In this document: positions 27,973-35,934 of the stretch, piece by piece
Layout of the letters: every line of letters starts with the position of its first letter
Position numbering within the stretch: position 1 is the first letter of the stretch
Source: Actinomyces sp. ZJ308
Lineage (GTDB): Bacteria > Actinomycetota > Actinomycetes > Actinomycetales > Actinomycetaceae
Assembly (NCBI RefSeq): GCF_011752065.1
Contig: NZ_JAAIJY010000010.1
Coordinates: 24,502-88,501 of the forward strand
Length of the DNA: 64,000 nucleotides
Reading direction: 5' to 3'
Notes under the pieces: model-generated
Seen by the model: only the letters and a program-made list of their open reading frames with translations
Told to the model about the DNA's origin: nothing
Database searches by the model: none
Translations under genes and position numbers: made by a program

Positions 27973-28809
27973 TTGGCAGCCCGCCCCGGCTCGCAGCGTG
28001 AGGTGGTCCCTCCCGGGGCCGTGAGCGCCCCGGCCGGGGCGGAGGCGACCCGTACCCGCTGGAGCGCGTGGGCCGCCCTGATCCTGCTCATCGGAGGCCT
28101 GTCGATCGGCGTCGTCCTGGCCCTGGCGGGTGGCCCCTGGCAGGTTCTCGCCGTTCTCCACCTAGGAGCACTGGCCATCTGGTTCCTCGTGTGGCGCCGT
28201 AGCTGGCGCGACCTGCTGCGATCCGCAGGGCCTCGCAGTCCCTGGCTGCTCTTCGCCGTCGGCGCGGGGTTGTGCGCCCTGAGCGCCGTGGCGCGCCGCC
28301 CGATCGACGACCCGGGCGCCGTTCTCGCTCCCGTGACGCTCACCGGGCTTCTGTCGGCCCTGGCCAGCGCCGTGGGCGTCGGTGTGCTCATGAATGCCGT
28401 CCCCGAGGAGCTCTCCTTGCGCCGTTGCCTGCTCGAGCCCCTGCGAGCGCAGTTCGGGGACCGGTTCGCCCTGTGGGTCACCGCCCTGGCCTTCGTCGGC
28501 ATTCACCTGCCCACCTGGATCTCATCGGGCGCCACCGCCTCCATCTACGCCGCCGAGGTCCCCGAGAAGCTGTTCTTCGGTCTGGTGGCCGGATGGTCCG
28601 TCCTGCGGCTCGATTCCCTGGCCTTCGCCCTGGGCATGCATGTGGGCGGCAACGTCGTCGGCGTCCTGCTGGACTCCCTGTCCCGGCAGGACACCCTGAC
28701 AGGGTGGAGTCGACTCACCGCGCCCGTCGTCGTCGCAACCCTCATCGAGACGACGGCGGCGGCCGGTGCCGTCTGGTACCTGAGCCGGAAGCCTGGAGCC
28801 GGTCGATGA
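27973..28809 (+). CDS. CPBP-family intramembrane metalloprotease (paralogue 1)
   Basis: This 278-residue multi-TM protein has the CPBP (Abi/CAAX-like) motifs in order: PEELSLRRCL (EExxxR type), GIHLPTW and HVGGNVVG (HxxxN). Such proteins cleave or bind substrates within the membrane; bacterial roles include bacteriocin self-immunity and prenyl-type processing, none of which is assignable here. TTG 27973 is chosen because GGAGG lies at 27959-27963, overlapping the end of the pfk gene. The product is clearly paralogous to the protein at 31454-32308 (shared PEE-LRR, LHLPTW-type, FGLxAGWSVxRL, FALGxHVxGN). The gene is flanked by a 28-bp direct repeat, a sign of insertion behind pfk. Confidence 0.82.
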   Translation: MAARPGSQREVVPPGAVSAPAGAEATRTRWSAWAALILLIGGLSIGVVLALAGGPWQVLAVLHLGALAIWFLVWRRSWRDLLRSAGPRSPWLLFAVGAGLCALSAVARRPIDDPGAVLAPVTLTGLLSALASAVGVGVLMNAVPEELSLRRCLLEPLRAQFGDRFALWVTALAFVGIHLPTWISSGATASIYAAEVPEKLFFGLVAGWSVLRLDSLAFALGMHVGGNVVGVLLDSLSRQDTLTGWSRLTAPVVVATLIETTAAAGAVWYLSRKPGAGR

Positions 28810-28822
28810 AGGGGGGCTGCCC

Positions 28823-28858
28823 TACTTCGGTGAGGCGGTCGACGACGCGGCGCGCTGA
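28823..28858 (+). pseudogene. Remnant of a phosphofructokinase 3' end (28-bp direct repeat copy 2)
   Basis: Bases 28824-28851 repeat 27923-27950 exactly. Read in the pfk frame, this piece gives YFGEAVDDAAR followed by TGA, an alternative C-terminus of the kinase. It seems to be the displaced original or duplicated end of pfk, left when the CPBP gene entered. Confidence 0.7.
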
Positions 28859-28900
28859 GGGCTCAGCCGGAACGCGGCCGGATCGGCGGGTGCGGGTATC

Positions 28901-30205
28901 GTGCCTGGGGTGCGCGCGCTGACCCGTCCCCGGTTCCTGGTGGCCGCCGTCCTGGCGGGCGTGACCGCGGGCCTCATCGGGATCGCGATGGCACTGCTCC
29001 TGGAGGTCTTCGAGTCACTGTTCTACGGCGTCACCCACGGCGGGCTCCTGGAGCGCCTGGCCGCGGCCCCTCCCTGGCGGCGCGTACTCGCCCCCGCCGC
29101 GGGAGGCGTCGTCGCCGGCGGCGTGTGGTGGTGGCTGCGCACCACCGGCGGGGTCGCCGACGTGGAGACCGCCGTTGCGGACTCCTCCGGGAGGGCCGCC
29201 TCCCGGATGGGGCTCGCGCGCCCGTTCGTCGACGCCGTGAACCAGGTCCTCACCGTCGGCTCGGGCAACTCGGTGGGTCGGGAGGGCGCCCCGCGTCTGG
29301 CCGCCGGGGCCGTGGCGGCCCGACTCGTCGCCCGTCTGGGGATCGGAGGCGCCGACGGGGCGATCCTCATCGCCTCGGCCGCCGGGGCGGGCCTGGCCGC
29401 CATGTACAACGCGCCGCTGGGCGGGGCGGCCTACGCCGTCGAGCTCGTCATGGTCACCGGGATGCGGCGGCGCGGGGTCGCCGTGGCGGTTCCGGTCTGC
29501 GTCATCGCCACGCTCGTCTCCTGGCTGCACTCCCACGGGCGCCCGACCTTCGGGATCGCCTCGCCGGGGCCGTCACCGGCAACCGCGCTCGGACTGGTCG
29601 CGGTGGTGCCGGTGGCCGCCGCTCTGGGCGTGGGGGCCAGACGGCTGTGGTCCTGGATGCTGCGGCGCCGGGTTCGCGCCGCACGGTGGCTGCCCGCGGC
29701 GATCGGGGCGGCGGGGCTGGTCACCGGGCTGGTGAGCCTGTGGATCCCGGCCGTCGTCGGCAACGGCCGCGACGCCATGGAAGTGGCCCTGAGCGCCGCG
29801 GACGCCCAGGTCGGCGCCCCGGGTCCGGCCCTGGTCATGCTGCTGGGGGTCGTCGCCCTCAAGCCGGTCCTCACCGGCCTCACGCTCGGGGCCGGCGCCA
29901 CCGGCGGTCGCCTGGCCCCGTCCCTGGCCGCGGGCTCGAGCGCCGGGGCCGCCCTGGCACTCGCGCTACAGGCCGGCGGGATGGAGGCGAGTGTGCCGGT
30001 GCTGGCACTGGCGGGTGCCGGCGCCGTCCTCGCCACGACCCAGAAGGCCCCGGTCTTCGGGATCGTCTTCACCTGGGAGCTGGCCCGCGCCGGGTCCTGG
30101 ACTCTGGTGGCACTGATCGTCGTCGTCCTCGCCGTCACCGCACTGACCACGCCGGCTTACTTCGGCAATTTATATCGCGTGTTTTACAAACCACAGACAA
30201 CATAG
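28901..30205 (+). CDS. ClC-family chloride channel/antiporter
   Basis: The 434-residue membrane protein has the three ClC selectivity motifs: GSGNSVGREGAPRLAAG (G-R-E-G-P type with Ala for Pro), GAGLAAMYNAPLGGAAYAVE, and GAGATGGRLAPSLAAGSSAG. Members are Cl-/H+ exchangers or anion/fluoride channels. The serine at the first motif and the normal lengths of loops fit a transporter of the bacterial ClC type, and substrate choice is not decidable here. GTG 28901 is taken as start (GTG 28910 is possible). Base composition drops sharply right at its 3' end, so the junction with the low-GC scar lies at about 30160-30200. Confidence 0.88.
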   Translation: MPGVRALTRPRFLVAAVLAGVTAGLIGIAMALLLEVFESLFYGVTHGGLLERLAAAPPWRRVLAPAAGGVVAGGVWWWLRTTGGVADVETAVADSSGRAASRMGLARPFVDAVNQVLTVGSGNSVGREGAPRLAAGAVAARLVARLGIGGADGAILIASAAGAGLAAMYNAPLGGAAYAVELVMVTGMRRRGVAVAVPVCVIATLVSWLHSHGRPTFGIASPGPSPATALGLVAVVPVAAALGVGARRLWSWMLRRRVRAARWLPAAIGAAGLVTGLVSLWIPAVVGNGRDAMEVALSAADAQVGAPGPALVMLLGVVALKPVLTGLTLGAGATGGRLAPSLAAGSSAGAALALALQAGGMEASVPVLALAGAGAVLATTQKAPVFGIVFTWELARAGSWTLVALIVVVLAVTALTTPAYFGNLYRVFYKPQTT

Positions 30206-30273
30206 ACACCATGAGGATTATTCATAGCAGTCTCCGCTACCTTTCTTGAACTGCGATGAGTGTGCGGACTCTG

Positions 30274-30395
30274 GTGTCCACAGAAATGACATTGAAGCAC
30301 TTATGGCGGGTGCGGCACTGGCAAATCGTTGGAATTACGCCGATCCGTCGACTCGAATCCAGGCGTTGAGGCCCCAATGTCATTTCTGTGGACAC
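30274..30395. mobile_element. 122-bp MITE-like element with 21-bp perfect terminal inverted repeats
   Basis: Arms 30274-30294 and 30375-30395 are perfect inverted repeats whose core is TGTCCACAGAAATGACATT. The same 19-bp core bounds a second element at 43659-43778 with an unrelated interior. There is no coding capacity and no clear target duplication. The size and shared ends fit a non-autonomous transposable element; a pair of regulatory sites is an alternative. Confidence 0.65.
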
Positions 30396-30597
30396 AACAG
30401 CGGCACGACTCGGGCCGTCCGTGTGATTCGAGGCCGCCGAGTCCCGCCGTGAGCGTCGCGGTCGGGAGCGAGACTCCGGTTCAAGCCTTCAAGGTACAGA
30501 CTCGGCGTCTCCCCTACCCCTTCGAACGTGATGTCCCCTGCAGCCACCACGGTCAAGATCACCTATGGACAGCCCCGCGAATAAGCCTCCATAATCC

Positions 30598-31068
30598 TTA
30601 TTGTCGATTAGCAGCCATGATCATAAAACCAAAGACCGCAAGAATTAAAAGAATAAGGCCTGATATTGACGTAGGAATAGTGGCCGCAACCCTCCGAAAA
30701 CCTTCCCATAATGCCGCCCACAGAAGTAACGGAAGTGACACACCAACGACAATTGTGCGCACGCCGACACCGAACGCCGCCCATGAGCGCACCACCGCAG
30801 CCAATAAGAGCGCAAAAAGAAGGAGGTATACCCAAAACGCCGAGCGCCCTGATTCAATCCGCGAAACCCCCTGCCAAACACAAGCAACCGCAACATAGGG
30901 AGTGACCAAATGTGCAGCAACCGACAATCCGACAGGACCACATTGCCGTCCAGAAGAAAGTCAGCAGGAAAAGCCCGCGGACACCAAACCAACGATCACC
31001 ACAGCGAGCGTCGCGCGCCAATCCCAGTCAACATAGTGATCGACAGCCACATCTTCGACGTTAAACAC
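30598..31068 (-). pseudogene. Five-TM membrane protein gene interrupted by an in-frame TGA
   Basis: From GTG 31068 the minus strand encodes 35 residues (MFNVEDVAVDHYVDWDWRA, then the first hydrophobic helix). TGA follows at 30963-30961, and the same frame continues without a break for 120 codons to 30598 as LSSGRQCGPVGLSVAAHLV and four more hydrophobic segments (for example AFWVYLLLFALLLAAVVRSW). Both parts look like one protein of about 156 residues and share the same frame, so a single nonsense change is the simplest explanation. A TTG at 30927 could re-initiate and give a 109-residue fragment. Codon use is far less GC-rich than that of neighbours, which indicates foreign origin. No family is recognised. 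Confidence 0.6.
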
Positions 31069-31387
31069 TTACTCACACCTCGAATCTAACCGCTGAAAAT
31101 ACAAGATCGAGAAACCAGCACCCCAGACACAGCAAGACACCAAATCAGATCCCAACGAATCAAAGTCGCGACCACAAAAGGAAGCAACCTTTAAGTCTGC
31201 ATCAAAACAACATCCCCCTCCCCGAGTAACACAACAACGGCACCCGAAAATCGCAGCCGCGTACAATCACATCCCCACCCTCCTTTTCGATTTCCCTTAA
31301 TCGAAACTGTAACACAAGCAGACAACCCACATAAGCTCCAGATTTAAGTCACTTATTCAACATTCCCAGATTAAACTAATGGGATTC
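31069..31387. other. AT-rich non-coding stretch of the low-GC scar
   Basis: About 320 bases of markedly low GC. Short open frames exist, but their translations are Cys-rich or random and have no start signal. I see no gene, repeat or RNA structure that I can support. Confidence 0.5.
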
Positions 31388-31416
31388 TTGCTTCATTAAT
31401 TTAATTGCACTAATAT
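31388..31416 (+). promoter_or_regulatory. Sigma-70-type promoter of the second CPBP gene
   Basis: TTGCTT at 31388-31393 and TAATAT at 31411-31416 are separated by exactly 17 bp. Transcription would start near 31423, giving a leader of about 30 nt before the ATG at 31454, with a GGAG at 31446-31449. Confidence 0.55.
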
Positions 31417-31453
31417 ATCTGCGTCAGTAGATAATGTTACTTATCGGAGCCTC

Positions 31454-32308
31454 ATGCGCCGTCATCACGACAACGCCCCGCCTCGCCACGCCGCGCCACC
31501 TCACCGCGCATGGCACGCCGGCGACGGCACCGGGCGTCCGCCGGCTTCAGGTGGCGCCGTCGCCATCTCCCTCATCCTGCTCGCCGGGTCCCCGGCGCTG
31601 GGAACCGCCCTGGCTCTCCTCCAGGGACCGTGGATCCTCATGCTCCCGGTCCTTCACCTCGGCGGCCTGATGCTCTGGGTGGGGCCGCTCCATCGTGGCT
31701 GGCGCGACCTCGTCGCCTCCGGCAGCACCCACAGCCGAACCGCGCTCTTCACCGCCGGCGCCCTGGCTGGAATCGCCTTCGGCGGCCTGCACGCCTGGAT
31801 GGGGCCGACGGGCACCGGCCCCCTGTGGAAGCCGGAGATCACCGCATCCACGCTGCTCCATGCCCTGGTCTTCGCCGTCTCGGTGGGCATCGTGTACAAC
31901 GCGCTCCCCGAGGAGATCACCCTGCGACGCACCCTGTTCGCGCCCGTGCACGAGCGCCTCGGGGCCACCGCGGCGGTGCTGGTGACCACGGCCTCCTTCA
32001 CCGCCCTGCACCTTCCGACCTGGCTGACCTCGCAGACCAGCGCCGGCGGCTACGCCTGGCAGGTCCTTCACAAGGTGCTCTTCGGACTCCTCGCCGGCTG
32101 GTCGGTGGTGCGGCTGCGGTCGGTCTTCTTCGCCCTGGGGCTGCACGTCAGCGGCAACGCGCTGGGCCTGTTCATCGGCCAGCTTCAGAGCGAGAACCTT
32201 CCCGACTTCGAGATCTCGTGGCTCAACGCCGCCATCCTGCTGATCGGCGCAGCCGTCACCACCGCCTTCATCCACCTCCTGGGCCGACGACGAGGCCGAG
32301 GGACCTGA
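31454..32308 (+). CDS. CPBP-family intramembrane metalloprotease (paralogue 2)
   Basis: The 284-residue protein begins with a polar His/Pro/Arg-rich leader, then about seven TM helices. CPBP motifs are PEEITLRRTL, ALHLPTW and HVSGNALG. It aligns along its length with the protein at 27973-28809, so the two are paralogues placed on either side of the ClC gene. Its promoter lies in the low-GC scar while its own coding sequence is GC-rich. The physiological substrate is unknown. It is convergent with the SDR gene (4 bp between stops). Confidence 0.82.
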   Translation: MRRHHDNAPPRHAAPPHRAWHAGDGTGRPPASGGAVAISLILLAGSPALGTALALLQGPWILMLPVLHLGGLMLWVGPLHRGWRDLVASGSTHSRTALFTAGALAGIAFGGLHAWMGPTGTGPLWKPEITASTLLHALVFAVSVGIVYNALPEEITLRRTLFAPVHERLGATAAVLVTTASFTALHLPTWLTSQTSAGGYAWQVLHKVLFGLLAGWSVVRLRSVFFALGLHVSGNALGLFIGQLQSENLPDFEISWLNAAILLIGAAVTTAFIHLLGRRRGRGT

Positions 32309-32312
32309 GGAC

Positions 32313-33020
32313 TCAGGCCCAGCCCTGGGCGGTGGGGACCACCTCGATGTCGCGAACGACGACGTCCTGGGGCAGGTTCAGCTGGTGGTGCACGATCGTG
32401 GCGATGTCTTGCGGGTGCAGGGGCGCTGAGGCGATCTGCTCGGTCACCGCGGGGATGTCCCGCCCCTTGGTGGCCGCTGTCTCCACGTAGCCGATCGCGA
32501 TCGTGCGTGAGCGCACCCGGTCGGCTCGCAGCTCCACCCGCAGCTGCTCCCCCAGGGCGTTGCGGGCGGCCGCCGTGGCCCCGTAGACGGCCGCGTGCTC
32601 GAAGGCGACGTCGCTGGCGATGGAGCCGATGACGATGATGTCGGCGACCCCTCGGGCCTCGGCGGCCCGCCTGAGGGCGGGCAGGAGGAGGCGCGCCGCC
32701 CTGAGGACGGTGGCGATGTCGGTGGTCATGCCCTCGACCCACTCCTCGGCCTCCCTGGAGTCGAAGGGGCCGCCCAGCATCCCGCCCGCGCTCGTCACGA
32801 GGGCGTCGACCGTCCCCTCCTCGCGCACGATGCGCTCCAGGGCCTCGTGAGTGGCGTCGGCGTCCTTGAGATCGCAGCGCACGACACGCGCATCGATCTC
32901 ACTGAGCGGCTCCTGACGGTCGACGACGACGGTGTTCCAGCCCTCGGCCGCGGCCCGCTGGGCAATGGCCAGGCCGATGCCGGAGGCGCCTCCGGTGACG
33001 ACGATCGTGCGAGGGCTCAT
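32313..33020 (-). CDS. Short-chain dehydrogenase-like protein lacking the catalytic lysine
   Basis: The 235-residue Rossmann protein has the SDR cofactor loop TGGASGIG (9-16) and LVTSAGG in place of NNAG. The serine-containing strand is IIVIGSIAS. The catalytic tetrad YxxxK is altered: the sequence reads VYGATAAARNAL, so the tyrosine is present but the lysine is alanine. A classical oxidoreductase reaction is therefore doubtful, and a binding or regulatory role is possible. Its ATG overlaps the stop of the nhaA fusion gene (ATGA). It is the last gene of a three-gene coupled operon. Confidence 0.82.
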   Translation of the reverse strand: MSPRTIVVTGGASGIGLAIAQRAAAEGWNTVVVDRQEPLSEIDARVVRCDLKDADATHEALERIVREEGTVDALVTSAGGMLGGPFDSREAEEWVEGMTTDIATVLRAARLLLPALRRAAEARGVADIIVIGSIASDVAFEHAAVYGATAAARNALGEQLRVELRADRVRSRTIAIGYVETAATKGRDIPAVTEQIASAPLHPQDIATIVHHQLNLPQDVVVRDIEVVPTAQGWA

Positions 33021-34915
33021 GCCTTACCTCCTGCTGCTCCGGGGACATCGGCTGTCTGACAGGGCTGCTGGGCCTGCTCGTCCTGCTGCTCGAGGGCGTG
33101 CCTGGCCTCCTCCAGCGCGGCGATGAGGTGATCGGTCTCGGCCGGTCCCTCGTAGATCTCGCCGTTGATGAAGAAGGTCGGGGCCGTGGTCAGCCCCAGC
33201 GAGATGGCGTCGTCGGCGTCGTCGTGCACCCGCGGGGCGTGGACCTGCTGACGCATGGCCTCCTCCAGACGCGGCAGGTTCGCTCCGACGTCGATGGCTG
33301 CGCGCCGCAGCATCTGCTGATCGAGCTCCTCGTCCTGGCACAGGCGGCTGAGCTCCTGACGCATGGGCGAGAACAGCTCCCGGCTCTGGGCGCTGACGGC
33401 CTCGATGACGAGGGCGGCCTGCTCCGCCGCGGGGTCGCCCATGGGGTTGTGGCGGTAGACGAAGCGCAGCTCGGGCCCGAAGTGGTCGCGCAGCTCCTGG
33501 ACGATGTCGTCGATCGCGGCATCGTCCAGGTCGCCCAGGCGGCCGTACTCCACGAGGGTGAGCGGGGCGTTGACCGGACCGTCGATGTGGTCGCGCTCGG
33601 GGTCGACCGGCCGGTTGAGACGCTTGTGGGCGGGGGCGTGCTGGACGTCGTAGCGCGCCGTGGCGGACATGGCGATCATGCCGAGCACCGCCGAGAGCAG
33701 GGAGGCGGCCAGCACGCCGATCCGTGCCTCGGACTGCAGGACGGGGTCCTCCAGGGCCAGGTCCACGATGAACAGCGAGATGGTGAAGCCGATCCCGGTG
33801 AGGATCGATCCGGCGCCGACGTGCCGGTAGCCGACGCCCGGCGCCAGCTCGCCGATCCGCAGCTTGGTCGCCAGGACGGTCGCGCCGTAGATGCCCACCA
33901 CCTTCCCGACGACCAGGCCGACGATGATGCCCCAGGTCAGCGGCGAGGTGAAGGCCTGCTTGAGGGTCTGCGGGGTGATGATGACGCCCGCGTTGGACAG
34001 GGCGAAGACCGGCACCACGACGAGGTTGACGAACGGCGCCAGCATGAGCTGGAGGCGCTCGTTGATGGACACCGAGCGCATGATGCCGTCCATGGCGGCG
34101 CTTCCGGTGGCCGCCACCGGGGTCCGGCGGAAGACGCGGGTGAGCTCCTCGGCCTGCAGGACCGCGCTGCGCTCGGGCGGGAACACCGGCAACAGCAGGC
34201 CCAGGATCACGCCGGCGATCGTGGCGTGGACGCCCGAGGCGAAGACCGCCAGCCACAGCACCACCCCGGAGATGACGTAGACGGCCATGCGGTGCGGCCT
34301 GGACTGCTGGAGCAGGAACAGCAGGAAGGCGACGACGCCCGCCACCGCCAGGGGGACCAGGTGGATGGTCTCGGTGTAGGCGGTCGCGATGACCAGCAGC
34401 GCGCCGACGTCGTCGACGACGGCCAGCGTCACGAGGAAGGCGCGCAGCTGGGTGGGAAGGCGGCTGCCGAAGACGGCCAGAATCCCCATGACGAAGGCGG
34501 TGTCGGTGGAGATGACGATTCCCCAGGCGGAGGCGCCCTCGGTTCCGGTGTTGAGCCAGAAGAAGAGGAGGGCCGGAATGATGAGGCCGGCGAGGGCGGC
34601 GATGACGGGGACGCTGGCCCGCCGCCACTCGCGCAGCTCGCCCATGATGAAGTCGTGCTTGACCTCCAGGCTCACCAGGAAGAAGAACAGCATCATGAGG
34701 GCGTCGTTGATCCAGTGCTGGAGCGACAGCCGGATCTCGGTGCTCCCCAGGGAGACCGCGAGCTCGGTGTGCCAGAAGTCCTCGTAGGAGTGCCCGCCGA
34801 GGTTGGCCCAGGCGATGGCGATGATGGTGGCGGCCAGCAGGAGGATCGCGCCGGAGGTGTCGCGGCCGCGGAAGGCGGTGTAGGCGCTGCGCACGCGCCC
34901 GATCATCCGTCCCAT
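33017..34915 (-). CDS. nhaA: Na+/H+ antiporter NhaA fused to a DsbA/thioredoxin-like domain
   Basis: The 632-residue protein has two parts. Residues 15-420 are an NhaA antiporter with many TM helices, including the ion-binding region VVDDVGALLVIA (the adjacent DD pair) and STDTAFVMGILAVFG. Residues 440-610 form a DsbA-like fold (LTLVEYGRLGDLDDAAIDD, RFVYRHNPMGD, TAPTFFINGEIYEGP). Fusions of this order occur in Actinomycetota. In this copy the usual C-x-x-C after VEYG is missing, so the appended domain cannot do thiol exchange. The protein should export Na+ (or Li+) in exchange for protons. It is coupled to SDR-like genes at both ends by 1-4 nt overlaps. Confidence 0.92.
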   Translation of the reverse strand: MGRMIGRVRSAYTAFRGRDTSGAILLLAATIIAIAWANLGGHSYEDFWHTELAVSLGSTEIRLSLQHWINDALMMLFFFLVSLEVKHDFIMGELREWRRASVPVIAALAGLIIPALLFFWLNTGTEGASAWGIVISTDTAFVMGILAVFGSRLPTQLRAFLVTLAVVDDVGALLVIATAYTETIHLVPLAVAGVVAFLLFLLQQSRPHRMAVYVISGVVLWLAVFASGVHATIAGVILGLLLPVFPPERSAVLQAEELTRVFRRTPVAATGSAAMDGIMRSVSINERLQLMLAPFVNLVVVPVFALSNAGVIITPQTLKQAFTSPLTWGIIVGLVVGKVVGIYGATVLATKLRIGELAPGVGYRHVGAGSILTGIGFTISLFIVDLALEDPVLQSEARIGVLAASLLSAVLGMIAMSATARYDVQHAPAHKRLNRPVDPERDHIDGPVNAPLTLVEYGRLGDLDDAAIDDIVQELRDHFGPELRFVYRHNPMGDPAAEQAALVIEAVSAQSRELFSPMRQELSRLCQDEELDQQMLRRAAIDVGANLPRLEEAMRQQVHAPRVHDDADDAISLGLTTAPTFFINGEIYEGPAETDHLIAALEEARHALEQQDEQAQQPCQTADVPGAAGGKA

Positions 34916-35691
34916 CAGCGGTTCCCCACCGGCTGGATCGTGGCGCTGGCCAGGTTCACGTGGGCGGGCAGCGAGATCATGAACTCCAGCTCGTCGGCGA
35001 CCCGTTCACCCCTGATCGTCTCCGCGTCCGCCGGCATCTCGTCGACGAAGTCGTGGTGGTTGCTCGTGGACCGGTGGGCCCCGAAGTTGCTCTTGGCGAA
35101 GAAGCTCCCTGCGGTGAACATGGCCGGCAGGTGGTGGACGCGCACACCCCGCGGCCCGTACTCGGCGCGCAGGTGCTTGGCGAACTGACCGACGGAGGCG
35201 CCCAGGGAGGAGAACACGGAGTAGGCGTGCTGGCGCTCGTAGGCCGGCCCCGTCCCGATGAGGACGATGTCCGCGCGCTCACCCCGCTCCCCGGCGGCAA
35301 GGATGTCGGGGGCGAAGATCTGCACCGTCTGCAGCGTCCCGGCCAGGTTGGTGGACATCATCAGCCGCCAGTCGGCGGGGATCGCCTCCTCGAAGGGGGC
35401 GGCGCGGCGCACGCCCGCCGCGCACACGAGCAGGTCGGGCGGACCGTAGCCGGCCAGAATTCGTTCTCGGGCCTCGACGATCTCATAGGCACTGGTCACG
35501 TCCGCGGGGCAGCTCAGCGTCCGGGCGCCGTGCGGGAGGTGCGCCTGCATCCGTTCGATCCGGCGCCGCTTGCGGGCGATGAGGGCGACCCGGAACCCGG
35601 ACTCGACCAGCTTGTGGACCACGGCTGAGCCGATGGTGCCGGTGGCCCCGGTGACGACGGCGGTGCGGCCGTCGAAGTCATCTGATGGCAT
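34915..35691 (-). CDS. Second SDR-like protein lacking the catalytic lysine
   Basis: The 258-residue protein has the nucleotide loop VTGATGTIGSAVV (about 14-26), LLVCAAGVRR, and a long C-terminus with FFAKSNFGAHRSTSNHHDFVDEMP. Where SDRs have YxxxK it reads AYSVFSSLGASV: Tyr is present and Lys is Ser. The residue before it, in LIGTGPA, may supply the Ser/Thr. It is the first gene of the operon, and its TGA shares one base with the nhaA ATG. Finding two lysine-less SDR-like genes flanking one antiporter suggests a shared NAD(P)-sensing or scaffold role; this is inference. Confidence 0.8.
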   Translation of the reverse strand: MPSDDFDGRTAVVTGATGTIGSAVVHKLVESGFRVALIARKRRRIERMQAHLPHGARTLSCPADVTSAYEIVEARERILAGYGPPDLLVCAAGVRRAAPFEEAIPADWRLMMSTNLAGTLQTVQIFAPDILAAGERGERADIVLIGTGPAYERQHAYSVFSSLGASVGQFAKHLRAEYGPRGVRVHHLPAMFTAGSFFAKSNFGAHRSTSNHHDFVDEMPADAETIRGERVADELEFMISLPAHVNLASATIQPVGNR

Positions 35692-35934
35692 GAACGTCCT
35701 CTCTCATCATCCCGCCGGTGCGCCGCATCAGGACCGGGATCCTGTCCGCGAGCGCGCCTGCCAGGCGGTGCGAAAGATGTCTACCAGATCCTCCCGGAAG
35801 ACGGTCCGGCTCATGGACGTGGCACACCCGCCCAGCCACCTGGCAGGAAGTGTCCAGATAGGCCAACACGTCGTCCACCCGGACTATTCCACGGTTCCCC
35901 GCAGGGCCGTCGCTCCCCGGAGCGCTCCGACTCC

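Noticed and set aside
31069..31266. A 65-codon Cys-rich minus-strand frame in the low-GC scar
   Set aside because: It has no start signal and random-looking composition, and it ends just before the interrupted membrane-protein gene.
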